From assembly GCA_022410635.1 (NCBI GenBank), contig JAJVDF010000234.1, forward strand, positions 1,565,076-1,629,075: a DNA stretch of 64,000 bases. Reading direction: 5' to 3'. The notes below the pieces were generated by a model. That model saw only the letters and a program-made list of their open reading frames with translations, did not search any database and was not told where the DNA came from. Positions 35,496 to 46,360 of this stretch are shown in pieces. A program made the translations under genes and the position numbers. Every line of letters starts with the position of its first letter. Within the stretch, counting starts at the first letter, position 1. The stretch comes from Tretioscincus oriximinensis (Eukaryota; Chordata; Lepidosauria; Squamata; Gymnophthalmidae).

Positions 35496-38382
35496 ATATT
35501 ACCTATTTTGATCTTAATTTTACAGTGATTGCATCCAGACATTGTACACTATACGGAACTTACATTTCACTGATAAATTGTTTAGGACATTCTGATTTTT
35601 AGTTTTCTGTTTTTCCCACAATTGCTGAACTTCTGCTCAGCTTCTGAAATCAGGATGTAAAGTGGGATCTTGGCTGAGGGATGAAATCTCATTTGTCCTT
35701 GCACAAGTAGTCCATACAGTCAAGAAACACTGAGTCTTTCTAACCTGGTTTATCATCCCATAATGTGCTGTTTCAGTGATGAACTGATCAACCTGGTGGA
35801 TAAACTAATGTTTTAATCAAGTCTGAATGCAAATGCTAAAAAATATAATATAGACAATGTGTGATTATTCAAGATATGCTTTATACTGCAAAATAATTCC
35901 AATTCCAGTAATTTCATACCAACATTGCTACTGTATTCCCACAAAATACAACAGTTCTTCAGACCATTTTAACCTAACTTCATTCTCACTAGTAGTGCCA
36001 TATCAGGAAAGTTCTGATGAATGGGTGGTACTGCATCACACACCAGAATAGAAAACCAACTTGCTACTTTACACAAATAAAAAAGCAAAGAAGAAAATTG
36101 GCTGCGAAATGCCCTTGGTTGACTTTTGATTTCCCTTTTCATTCAATTATTCAGATGTGTAGCAAGATATGGAATCTGTGATTTTTGTAATGTCTGATTT
36201 GTTGTTCAATAAACATTGGAGTAAATAAGCATAAAATTGCCAGTTAGTATCTGGAAGAAATGGAATGCCAGCGATACTGCAGTGCCAATAAAATAGCTAT
36301 TTTCTCAACTATCTCTGTCTTATAGGAGAAAATGTCCTAATATACTGCGCTACAGATTGTCTAAAAAGTACTTTGCTCTATGTCCTTAAATTGCACTGTA
36401 TTATGGACGCAATTGGTCAATTTCAGGATACGCAGGGACATTCTGAACATTATGTAATTGTGCAGCAATTGACTACAGCTAAAGTGTAGGTTACAGATTG
36501 TCAAAACTTCATTTCACAGTTCACCATGCTCTAAGCATTTCTTCTCAGCCTATTTATTTTTGCAGGCCATTAAATGCTGCATTCTATAATTAAAGGTGCA
36601 TTTTCTCAATAAGTAGAGTTTTTTGAATACATCTGCTTTTAAAATGTTTCTTCTAAATATGTTTTCTTTTTTTAAAAAAATTGCCTGAAAGTGAGAAAGC
36701 AAATTTTTCATTTTTATTTGAAATACTAAGGCATTAAGTTGCACCTTTTTTTCTTTTTGCTTGTCTGCAATAAATTCAAGGTTGCATATGCATATTATCC
36801 CTACCCAAGAAAAGTGTGTTTGCTTCTGGTGCACTTCCACTGCTTTAAAAAACCATCTAAACAGTTTTCCCACATAGATTTGGTTCGTGACTGTGTCCAT
36901 GTATTATGGCCAGTTTGTCAGCCTCCATATTAACCAGCCACACCAGGAAGTTGCAGACATTTTGTGTGAGCAGCTACACAAGAGATGCAAGCCAAATCAA
37001 GGGCAGAGAGCGAAAAAAAAGAAAGAAGCCAAACACAAAAATGGGACAAACCACTTTTTTGGGGGGAAAATTCTTCCAGTTTTCCCCTGCAGGATCTAAG
37101 GCTAGAAAGTTGGTTTTATGAACTGCTTCTAAAGCAGAGTGCAGTTGACTAGCATGTGCTACCTAAGGAAAGGGGGGTGGGGAAGGATTTTGAGGCAAGG
37201 TAATACAAAAATGTAAAATCTTTACTAAAAACAATGAAAGAAACAATTTAAACAGTGGCTGACTAACAAGGGTCCCTCAACTTTGGATCCCAGGTTTTTG
37301 TGTTGTCTGAGGCCCACAGCCCAGCTTAACATTTTCTCCACCCATACCTAGCTCACATTTTGGATCCCAGGTTAAAAATGACTACTACCCAACTTAACCC
37401 AGCAATCCACCTTCAAAGCTCTATTCTTGCTAATAAAAACATAAAAAATTAAACAGATTATGGTCACCCTCACAGTCTTCTTTCAGTTTTCAGCCATTTA
37501 GGAAGAAAATGGTGAGAGAAGAAGTCTCTCAAATGTCTGCCAGCTCAGGCTCTAGCTCATAGGAGGGAATAAGAGAATGGACTGCTCCACAATCTTCCCA
37601 AAGTGCACTGCCTTCTGTTGGGTGGCAGAAAGGAACAGGGTGAGAAAATAATTTAACTCAACAAGGAAAAATAAGTCTTCTGAAGGCTATACTTCAGCTC
37701 TCTGTGAAATTCTTGTAAGGTATATCTTCATCTCCAGCTTCTTCTTCGCCTCCAGCTTCTTTTCTCCATCTTGCCTTGATTTCTTCTCTGACCCTGTTCA
37801 AATTCCTCATCTTTCCTCCATCATCTTCTCCTCTGACTTGGCTTGTCCTCTCCCCCAATTCTTCATACCTTGGTTGGACTAAACATTGATTTTTATACCT
37901 TCTTGCAGGCAAAATAGGAGGCTCAAACTGTCTGATTCAAGCTTTAGAACTATTTCCTTCAATATTATTGGTTACTGGGATAGAGTTGGAACAAACATGT
38001 AGAAGAAGTCACATACACACCTTAATTAAAATCCAAATGTTAATCAAATAACTGAAACGGAGAAGCAGAAGATAAACTAATCCAACTAACAAAGGCAAGA
38101 GAACAATGCTGATCCTACAGCACTCTAATGCCATCAATTATTCCCAAAATGTGTGAAAAGAAGAGGACAAAGGAGGACTCTTCCTGAGTCACAATGTGCC
38201 TCTGGCACTGGGTTGCAGTTTGTACAAAAAATATTTATAGAGAATACCAGGTAATACACCAGTTCTGGACTGAATGAAACTTCTAGCCCATCTTTATTAT
38301 TTAAATAGCCATTCCTTTCAAAAGCAGTTTAAGGTGTGTTACCCAAATTTGGAATACAGAAGGCTTTTGTTTGGCTTCTGGC
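35496..38382. other. Long unique AT-rich stretch, no gene seen
   Basis: Includes open frames of 64-116 aa on both strands at 36.5-37.1 kb with no family features. Some low-GC words around 36.2-36.5 kb (CAATAAAATAGCTATTTTCT) might belong to conserved non-coding DNA, but this cannot be shown here. Confidence 0.4.
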
Positions 38383-38397
38383 CTTTAGTTAATTTCC

Positions 38398-39110
38398 CGA
38401 GAAAAGCTACTATACAAATAGGACAGCATGTGTGAGACAAGATCAAAAACAGTTTAGTGTATAATATAATAAAAACAAACATACACAGGCAAGATAAAAA
38501 TCACCTCCAAAACCAATACATATATACACAGGGATGTGCAAGACAATAGTCCAAAGAAATAGGCATCATACAATGGGAAAAAGAACACCTCCAAACTAGG
38601 AACAAAGATGTTAAAACATCAAAACCTGTGTTCCAGGTGATAAACGCTGTTGAGGAAGAAATGTTACGAAAGCAACCTGAGAATATTTGCGCACAGGTCT
38701 TTTTGAAGCATCCTAAGATATCACAGTTATGGTCAGAGACCATCTATTTTACCTATAAGGACATTTTTGGGTCTTTGACCTGTATACACCCTGATAGCTA
38801 TGCTATACTTCACTCTATACATACAGGCTTACAATAGGGACTATTGTGTTCTTTTTCCTATTGTATGATGTCTATTTCTTTGGACTATTGACTTGCACAT
38901 ACCTTTGTATATATGTATCAGTGTTGGAGGTGATTTTTATCTTGCCTGTCTATGTTTGCTTTGATTATATTAGGATTATACTATACACTAAACTATTTTT
39001 GATCTTGTCTCATACTAGGTCCTATTTGTATAGTAGCTTTTCTCAGGGGATATAGTTTCTTCCATTTTTTATGTAGCTTTACCCTGTGTCTCCCAGCTTG
39101 AATTGTTGGT
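38398..39110. mobile_element. Fold-back Penelope-like insertion with target duplication
   Basis: A left arm (about 38,395-38,598) and a right arm (about 38,846-39,048) are reverse complements of each other over about 200 bp with roughly 90% identity by eye. For example, AAGAAATAGGCATCATACAA on the left pairs with TTGTATGATGTCTATTTCTT on the right. The ~245-bp centre contains GTTGAGGAAGAAATGTTACGAAAG, a decayed form of the GAGGAAGA...CGAAA signature of the Penelope 3' regions at 2.55 and 47.63 kb. The whole is flanked by CTTTAGTTAATT(T)CC at 38,383-38,397 and 39,111-39,124. Inverted terminal repeat parts and short target duplications are known for Penelope-like elements. No coding sequence remains. 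Confidence 0.65.
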
Positions 39111-39568
39111 CTTTAGTTAATTCCAGCAATAAGCTTTCTCTCCAGACAGGTGAGAAATGCATCTTTTCTCAGGAGAAAATCCAATTTTTTTTTGTTTCAA
39201 ACTTATGGTCACTTTTGCCCATCTGAGATTAATGCCAAAACAGTTTCTAAATTGTAAGATTGGTTGCACAGTGTAATGGCAACTGAGGGCTTTCAACTCC
39301 TTCTTTGGGTGCTCCAACATCTTAGCCATATATTTTGGAGGTACAGTGGGAGTTCTGCTTATAACAAGTGTCATAGGTTTGCCTCAAGAGCTGTATTTGC
39401 TTTGTACTGTCATTATCAACTCTCATGAACAACCACCTGGAGGGGGAACTGTAAGTTCTGCAACTGCAATGTAAGTAGTATCACCAGAGTATCCTTGGGC
39501 AATGGCTGTCCCCCGATCGATGGAAAAAGGCTTCTCCTTCCGGCGCGGCTTTTTCCACAGTATATCTA

Positions 39569-39675
39569 CAGTATAACAACCTGTTATCTACAGTATAACA
39601 ACCTTTTTCCACCTACGTAGTAAGGGCGCCACGCGGCGCCCTTACTACGTAGGTGGAAAAGGTTGTTATACTGTA
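39569..39675. repeat. 83-bp near-perfect palindrome (mariner-type MITE candidate)
   Basis: 39,591-39,673 reads CAGTATAACAACC ... CTACGTAGTAAGGGCGCC, a 4-nt ACGC turn, then the reverse complement, ending GGTTGTTATACTG. The arms differ by one extra T. A TA dinucleotide lies on each side (39,589-39,590 and 39,674-39,675), as for Tc1/mariner insertions, whose ends typically begin CAGT after the TA. Another CAGTATAACAACC end lies just upstream at 39,569, so there is a 22-bp tandem of the terminal word. It sits immediately upstream of DIRS copy 2. It could also be a fold-back or assembly product. Confidence 0.7.
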
Positions 39676-39738
39676 GATACAGTACAGTAACAACTTCGGT
39701 TAATGATGGTTCATTTTCATCATTTTTATTTTTACCAG

Positions 39739-39927
39739 GCAGCTAGTGTGCTTATATTGGCTTTGTCCCATATGGGCTTGCTGCCTATGGAGTTTGGTCT
39801 GCATTTGCTTTGAATAGGAGCCGCTACTACAGCAGCCAGTTTCAATATTCCAGCAGGGGGTATTCAGGCCATTGGGTGTTGGAGATTGAGGGCCTATCGA
39901 TCTTACATATGGCCAGAGCCCTTATAA
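39739..39927 (+). pseudogene. Tyrosine recombinase C-terminus, DIRS copy 2
   Basis: One frame reads LPMEFGLHLL, then a TGA stop, then IGAATTAASFNIPAGGIQAI and WRLRAYRSYIWPEPL, ending TAA at 39,925-39,927. The family motif is FGTHSFRIGAATTAA ... IGRWRS-AYRSYIRPE. The box His is kept. The next residue of the triad, Arg, is replaced by TGA (39,811-39,813), which is what CpG deamination of a CGA codon would produce. The Tyr in RSYI is kept. Confidence 0.8.
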
Positions 39928-39950
39928 TGTTTTTGTTTTCTTTTTTTGCA

Positions 39951-40516
39951 GGTCCTCCTTGGCGGGTGTGGCTATCGAGACACAGCATCGTTTATTGGGC
40001 CAGTCGATATGCTGCAATATCTTGCTGGTCTAGCTCCCTGCAGTTGCCACATTCACTTCACCTGGAATGGATAGGGCAGCGGGGAATGCATTGGGCAGAA
40101 TTGTGTCCTGTAACCATCGAAGCAATTCGTCACCTAGGAGTACCTGATGCACCCGTTCTGCAGCTGGGCAAGNACGACCTCCAGGCTTCTAGATGAGCAG
40201 AACTTGTTTGCATGATTTTGCACGATCTGGCAGTTTTACTGCACTTATTCCCTATTTTTAAATTGTTTTGGTCCACTTTATTAACTCACCTTAATTGGAG
40301 AGGAGCACGTAATGTGTGGGCAGTCGAAAGGGTTTGTCGCTGGGTAAATGCTGAAGTTGCTCATTGGGTAATAGAGAAGGGTGGTATAGTTATTGAACAC
40401 AAGTCATTACACACGGCAGATGTGCAAATGTTTCGTTCTGATGGTGTGCATTTATCTGTTAAGNGCAATGAGGTGTGTGGCGGGAGCAGCCGTTTGCTGC
40501 TCTTGTGGCAGTAGAG
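39951..40516 (+). pseudogene. SGNH hydrolase (Ngaro-type accessory protein), nearly open
   Basis: A single frame runs from PPWRVWLSRHSIVYWASRYA (block I; catalytic Ser codon 39,984-39,986, preceding Gly changed to Arg), through EWIGQRGMHW, LQLGK-DLQAS (the G-N-D block, altered), LFWSTLLTHLNWRGARNVWA (W-S block) and VCRWVNAEVAHWV, to MFRSDGVHLS (block V Asp and His kept). It ends at a stop at 40,514-40,516. It is broken by one in-frame TGA at 40,194-40,196 and contains two N bases. The reading frame differs from the recombinase upstream. A TTTTGTTTTC-TTTTTTTGCAG tract directly before it looks like a splice acceptor. The role of this domain in DIRS-order elements is not established. Confidence 0.8.
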
Positions 40517-41125
40517 CATCTCGGCTAGCCAGATGGGATAGTTTTAATTGTTGGACAGATTTCCCTTAACTATCCCAAAAAATTTGTGAGGGCCCCTTTA
40601 AAGGGGTTCAGCGTCACATGGCTTGCCTAAGGTAGGGAGCGAAGCCAATCGTGATCCTGAATTGGGGAGGGGGTGCTTCAATATAGGCTGCCATCTTGAG
40701 AACCCTGAAAACACCTCTTTGATCCTCATTTGGTCTGCCTGAAGCATGGACTGGGCGGAGCTCACTGAGGTGCCAACTGGTGACTGCCTTAAGCAAGGGC
40801 TGGGCAGAGTCGGCATGTGAGCAAGTTGGGTGTTACCCATCTGGTGCCGGGTGGGCCAGTCGGGGCTCGTGGGAACCGAGCAATGGATGTGGTCATTCCA
40901 AAGGGTGAATGGCATTAGTCCCTGGAGCGCCCCAACGCGGGGCTGTGCAGGACTGTCAGCCAGATGCACTTCCTTACACACTCCTACCTCATGCTATAAC
41001 CTTTTATAGTTCCAATGTTGTTCTATGATCCAACATCAAGTACTGGGTTCGTTATTATTATACTTGAAGACAATTGTAAAATTATTACTATATACGGTCT
41101 CATGGTGCCTGTTTCGCCTTAGCCC

Positions 41126-43801
41126 ACCAACAGAATTTCAGAAGTTATAATTACTCAAATATAGAGAAACCAAACCAGCTCTTGCCCTGATGTAGAGCCC
41201 CAAATGAAGAAAGCTAATGCTATGGTTAAACTAGAAGTACAAGTTTTATAAATGTCTTTCTCCTTTAAAAATCTCTCTTCTTAATTAGTAAGATTGAGGC
41301 ATTTACATCAGCAATAGCTTGATTAGTTCCCAATTGTTCCAAAATCTTATTTAAATTTAGCAACTTATGTGGACTTCATATAAACAGTCCAAAATCATTG
41401 TTGCACTTCAGCAAAATTCCTATAGGCAATTGCTTAATTCCTTTCCTACACACAATAATCTTTCTGGGTTCTACATGCCTGGCACATTTCCTATCATTGT
41501 GACTGAGTATAAAAGTCACATGGTTTTCCCGCCAATCACACTGGGTGATGGATGGCAGGCATTTAGAACACAAAAAGGTTTTTCCACTTCCTGGGATCGG
41601 AGCAGGAATGCTTTTGCTGGGGGGAGTATGCAAATGCATGAAACAGTCTTTCCTGTCAATGGATGGCTGAATGGTTTCCAACAACCATTTTCTGAATGTA
41701 AGTGTGAAAAAGCTCATGGTTTAAGACTGTCTGTCTCCAAAAACCTAAAGCATACTAACTGAGCTGCAATGGTTAGGAATGTGCAAAACATTCTGAACCT
41801 AGTTCAAAATAAGTTGTTCAAAAGTTTCCAAACTCAAAATAAAAAATGATGAAGAAGTAACACACATACAGAGAGATTCCTATCAATGGAAGAATCTATG
41901 CCCTCCATATTTTCAAGAACTATTTCAAGTTTTCCAGTCCAACTAGATAGCAATAGTGTTTGGTTGGGGGGCAGGTCCCGATATACTTTATAGATCACTT
42001 GCATTTGACAGATGGGTCGCTTGGTAGGGAGCATCTCACTCTGCCATCCATTCCACTTTATGGCTCTTGGAGTATATTCACAATGATTAACCAATTATAA
42101 ATCCCAAACTGGTATTAAAAATGCTAAGTCACTTTCCTAAGGCACTTTCCAGAGTCCACCAAGCAGTATGAGTCATAAACAAAATATTAGGCAATCTACA
42201 AAATATCCAGTCTCTTCAGAGATTTCTGAATATCTTACAAAGCTTTCAAAGTACTCTTTCACACTAATTAGCAATTATTATCTCCACTGGAATGTGGGTG
42301 GTTAGTGTGCTTGCTTTTTCCCATGGCAGCAGATTTAGGAGCTTTAAAAGTGCACCTTCCACAAAGAGAATTGCACGATGTGTTTATTTACACAACTTCT
42401 GTTCAGCCTGTTAATTCTTGCTTTGTCTGACTTCCAGAATGGGCAAGAAGAAAGAAAGAGGTTCATAAAGCTTCATTAGGAAAATTTGATTATATTTTTA
42501 TAAACTAAATCCAAAGTACTGGTAGTTAAAAGAGGGAATAATATTCTTTACAGTTTGGGGATTCACAGCAAATCCAAATGGTACTGTAGCAAGATAACCC
42601 ACATTGTAGTACAGTCACATACAGTAGAATAATTTGCAAAAGGAGCTGTGGGCTTAAAGCTATTAAGTTTCTAAAGTACCATAGTGTGCTGGAAAGCTTT
42701 CAAATAGCTAACAGGGAGAATAAACGCCTGAGGGACAAACATGTGGATTTAAGTTACTTACCAGTTCTAAAGGATTTCTGAGAAACTCTCTCAAAAGGGG
42801 TCATTAGCAAAACCTGGCAACAAGCAATATGTTAGAAGGTAGAATCCTTTTATGAGTTAAAATTTGTTTAAGAGATATGAAGTTAAGTGAAAGAATAAAT
42901 AACTAATTCACTATGTGAATAAAGGTTAATAACAAAATGCACCAAGGCTCAGTGTTGTTCAGTGAACATGTCAGAATACATTAAAATGACTTCTCTGATA
43001 TTGCCAGTCAGCAGCAATACCCAAGATACCAGGAACATGATGTCACTACATCAACAAAATGTATGTAATTTGCCAATGAGTGACATTACAGTTTATGTAT
43101 TATATTTTACAGATAAAATAATTTACAAGGTGATTATGTGTACATACAGGTTCCGGTATGGTTAATATTATGCAGCTTTTAGCCTTAAAAAAGATTCCAA
43201 AAACTCCGCTGTATGCCAAGCGGGAGGTGTTTGGTTGACTTATTCTTCTTTGGATTCATTTGGAATGATCTACACAGATATAACTTCCTCACTATGAAGT
43301 CCGAAACAGACAAGTCAACATTAACCCAGAAGTCATCAGGAACATTTTGTATTATCATATTCGGGACTCTGGAGTTGGACTCTTTGGATGTGTGACTGAT
43401 TTAGTTTCATATATTGTTATCGGGCCAGTGCAGACATTTGTTGGCAGACATTTGTATTTGCATATGGATGGTATCTCACAGATTGGCAAGCACACTACCG
43501 CAAAATATTGTAGTGGGTATTATCTTGTTATTCGAAATATATAGACACCGATTTATACATTGTCTATTTTAGCATAGCCTTTAATTGATTATTTTATATA
43601 TATTTATTCTATAAGGTAATATAAAGAAATAAGAGGATTTTTTTTTTAAAAAAGAGTTCTATATTTTATTTTATTAGCATTGCAAAGATAATTACCCATA
43701 CATGGACTTTACCAACATGAAAACCATTCCAAGTAGAGTTGCCTTTTTTAAAACAAAAAGAACAGGAGAACAGCAGTTTTAATAGCTGCTGCTGCAGACA
43801 T
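41126..43801. other. Unique sequence, no gene seen
   Basis: The longest open frame, 131 aa at 41,367-41,762 (plus), overlaps a 113-aa antisense frame, starts in AT-rich DNA, and shows no domain, signal peptide or splice context I recognise. GGAATGTGCAAAAC at 41,775 resembles the start of the possible MITE at 16.27 kb. The block at 43.2-43.56 kb includes CACTATGAAGTCCGAAACAG, which vaguely recalls Penelope 3' signatures. Nothing firm. Confidence 0.4.
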
Positions 43802-44434
43802 TAGAACATAAGAACATAAGAAGAGCCATACTGGATCAGGCCACAGCCCATCGAGTCCAGCATTCTGTGTCACACAGAGGCCCACCAGATGCACCTGGGC
43901 AGTCCGAACAGAGGAAACCAAAATATGCTGCTCTTTCGTGACTCCCTGCAAATGGTATTTCAAGAGTCCTGCCTGTTGCTCCATCCCGGAGGCTACATCC
44001 AGACAACTATCTTAGTATCCATTTATACCCTTAGTGTCCATAAACCTGTCTAGTCCTGTCTTGAAACTATCCAAGCTGTTAGCTACCACTACCTCTTCAG
44101 GAAGTAAATTCCACAGGCTGATGACCCTCTGGGTGAAAAAATACTTTCCTTTGTCTGTTCTCACCCTTCTACCCAACAGTTTTAAGGAGTGCCCTCTGGT
44201 CCTTTGGTCCTTGTGTTGTGTGAAGTTGTAAGTTCCATCTGCTAAAACTTTCTCCTTTAGATACCCATTAAAGTTGCAGTCCTGGTTTCTTAAAGCAATC
44301 CCAATTCTCATGTATCCACTGAGGGACGGGACACTGCACTTCCCCATGTTGGAGAAGCTTAGTAGGAGGTAGTATGAAGACTTTATTCTTGCAAGTGACC
44401 ACATAATTAGCCCAACAAAAACATGAAAAAACAA
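43802..44434 (-). mobile_element. CR1/L2-grade LINE with ORF2 C-terminus
   Basis: Best copy of the TTATGTTCTTATG-tailed family. On the minus strand an open frame (44,434-44,012) reads RGHSLKLLGRRVRTDKGKYF, then FTQRVISLWNLLPEEVVVAN and FKTGLDRFM. This is the characteristic C-terminus downstream of reverse transcriptase in CR1-clade and related LINEs. The following 3' UTR (44,011-43,802) ends in CTTATGTTCTTATGTTCTAA. It is 5'-truncated before the RT domain. Several shorter members of the same family lie elsewhere in the window. Confidence 0.85.
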
Positions 44435-44949
44435 AAGTGTGTTCGATTACTGATCAGTTTTTAGCTAAAATTGGCTGCCCATCATTCTAGCCTTTTTGTG
44501 CATTCTATAAATTTGGGTACCCCCCTACTGCAATTGCATAAAAATAAATCACATGCCATGTTGAAAACAGGAAGGCTATATAGCAGCATTCACTCTTCCT
44601 GTAAAGATCTTCTAGAACATAGGAATAATTGTGGACTGCTTAAAAGCTTAAAAGCAGTCCACACAAGTTGCTTGAAGTAGGTTTAGGAATATTTGGGCCA
44701 TGAATGAAGAACAGAGATGTAATTAGAAATGCAAATGTTCTTGCTAATTGCTTGGACTATTCTTAAATCCAAGTCAAAATGATTATAGTCACCTCAAAAT
44801 TATGTGTGTATGTTCAATCAATAGTGTTCATATTATATTTTGTTTACTATTTATTGATTTTATGTTAATGTTTATCTGTAATCCCATTTAGTAATAATAT
44901 TGAAATAAATTAAAAGGACAGACTAGGGATGCTGACAAAATGAATCCAG
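44435..44949. other. Unique sequence with a 12-bp hairpin
   Basis: TGTGGACTGCTT (44,630-44,641) and its perfect inverse AAGCAGTCCACA (44,652-44,663) form a stem with a 10-nt loop. No T-run follows and no gene lies near, so it is not called a terminator. Confidence 0.4.
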
Positions 44950-45375
44950 AAGAAAAATGGAAACAGACAAAAGACCCGTCATGTGCTTGGGTGGGCGGGT
45001 GTTGCAGGCTGATGCATCCTGGCAAGGCTGCAGCTGTCGGCTGGGCTTCTATGCACTTCCAGGTCTATGGAGGTGTGCCGATGGCAGGACGCAGGCTGAG
45101 GAGGCATGCCTGCAGTGCCTGGTATTTAATGTAGCAGCACAGTCTCCTCAGCACTGTTTGCTGCGAGACACTAGCAAACCCCCTCTTCCCTCTTGTCTTT
45201 GGTTGTGTGGCAGGTGAGCATCTTGGCAGGCCAAAGGTATAGTTATTAGCTATGGTGGCTGATACACCATATTTGGTGAGGGGGCCTTTAAGGGGTTCAG
45301 GGTCATGGAGCTTGCCCTTGGGGAGAAGATGGAAGCTGAATGTGACTTTAAATCAAGGGGGGGGGCTCAACACAT

Positions 45376-46103
45376 ACAGCACATATAGAATGGCTCAGCA
45401 CATATAGAATGGGAGGAATATGTCTGAGCAGCAGCACAGGTGAGAAGGACCTGGGTGTTTTGGTAGATCACAGATTAAACATGAGTCAACAGTGTGAAGC
45501 AGCTGCAAAAAACGCAAACACAATCCTGGGATGTATCAAGAGGGGCATAGAATCTCGCTCACGTGAAGTTATTATTCCTCTCTACAGTACTTTGGTACAA
45601 CCACACTTGGAATACTGTGTTCAGTTCTGGGGGGCCCAATTTAAAAAGGACATTGATAAACTAGAGCAAGTACAAAAGAGAGTTACAAGGATGGTGAGTG
45701 GTCTGGAAACCATGTCCTATGAGGAAAGATTAAAGGATCTAGGGATGTTTAGTCTGCAAAAGAGAAGACTGAGAGGAGACCTGATAGCTGTCTACAAATA
45801 TTTGAAGGGCTGTCACAGAGCAGAGGGATCAGCACTGTTCTCATTAGCACATGGAAGGACTAGAAACAATGGAATGAAACTGCAAGGGAGTAGATTTAGA
45901 TTAGATATCAGAAAAAAACTTTCTAACAGTCAGTGGAACAGTTTGCCACAGGGGGTAGTGAGTTCGCCGTCACTGGAAGTCTTCAAACAGAGACTGGATA
46001 GTCATCTTTCTGGGATGGTTTAATGAATCCTGCATCGAGTAGGGGGTTGGACTCGATGACCCTGGAGGTCCCTTCCAACTCTATGATTCTATGATTCTAT
46101 GAA
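45376..46103 (+). mobile_element. CR1 LINE, 3' part
   Basis: Inserted in the DIRS copy 3. It carries the ORF2 C-terminal coding end and the hallmark CR1 3' tail: GGTTGGACTCGATGACCCTG, GGTCCCTTCCAACTC and two-plus ATTCTATG octamers to 46,103. A 20-bp piece around GCACATATAGAATGG is repeated at the left junction (45,376-45,410). The right junction continues with ACATAGGTGTGCACC of the host element. It is 5'-truncated, as is typical. Confidence 0.95.
45409..46023 (+). pseudogene. CR1 ORF2 C-terminus (RT thumb and downstream)
   Basis: An intact 204-codon stretch contains SSSTGEKDLGVLVDHRLNMS, then STLVQPHLEYCVQFWGAQFK, KDIDKLEQVQKRVTRMV, LGMFSLQKRRLRGDLIAVYK and FRLDIRKKLSNSQWNSLPQG. It ends at a stop just before the 3' UTR. 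These are the classical CR1 pol motifs following the reverse-transcriptase catalytic core. The catalytic FADD box and the endonuclease are absent because of 5' truncation. Absence of internal stops suggests a fairly young insertion. The start is only the first Met after the truncation point and has no functional meaning. Confidence 0.95.
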
Positions 46104-46360
46104 CATAGGTGTGCACCTTGCGAGCTNTATAAAACCTCCTTGATCCTTTAGTGGTCCACCTTAAGCTGGCTGGGAGGGAACCACAATTTGTGAGCAGAGC
46201 TTGCCAGTAGAGCGAGTTGGGTGGTGCCCATTCAGTGATGGACTGGGTGAGGCTCACTAGGGGATTGAGTAGCCATGTGCAAGCCTGNCCACGAGGGGAG
46301 TGGCAGAAGTCCCTTGGTTGGCCCAAGGTGGCTTTGCAGGACTGTCAGCCAAGATGCTGT

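Larger units (their letters stand above)
39690..41125 (+). mobile_element. DIRS/Ngaro-like retrotransposon, copy 2 (3' half)
   Basis: Contains the 3' end of the tyrosine recombinase (39,739-39,927), an SGNH-hydrolase frame (39,951-40,516) and the 3' non-coding region shared with copies 1 and 3 (GGCCCCTTTAAAGGGGTTCA near 40,590, GGGCTGTGCAGGACTGTCAG near 40,938, then CATGCTATAACCTTTTATAG). Everything upstream (gag, RT, RNase H, most of YR) is missing. It is the best preserved of the three copies over SGNH. Confidence 0.75.

Noticed and set aside
40598..40981. 127-aa minus-strand frame
   Set aside because: Antisense of the shared 3' non-coding region of the DIRS elements; not conserved as a frame in the other copies.
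41367..41762. 131-aa plus-strand frame with a 113-aa antisense partner
   Set aside because: No recognisable family, signal, splice context or codon pattern; overlapping antisense frames suggest a chance low-stop stretch.
44631..44663. Rho-independent-type terminator
   Set aside because: Hairpin without a T-run or upstream gene, in vertebrate-type DNA.
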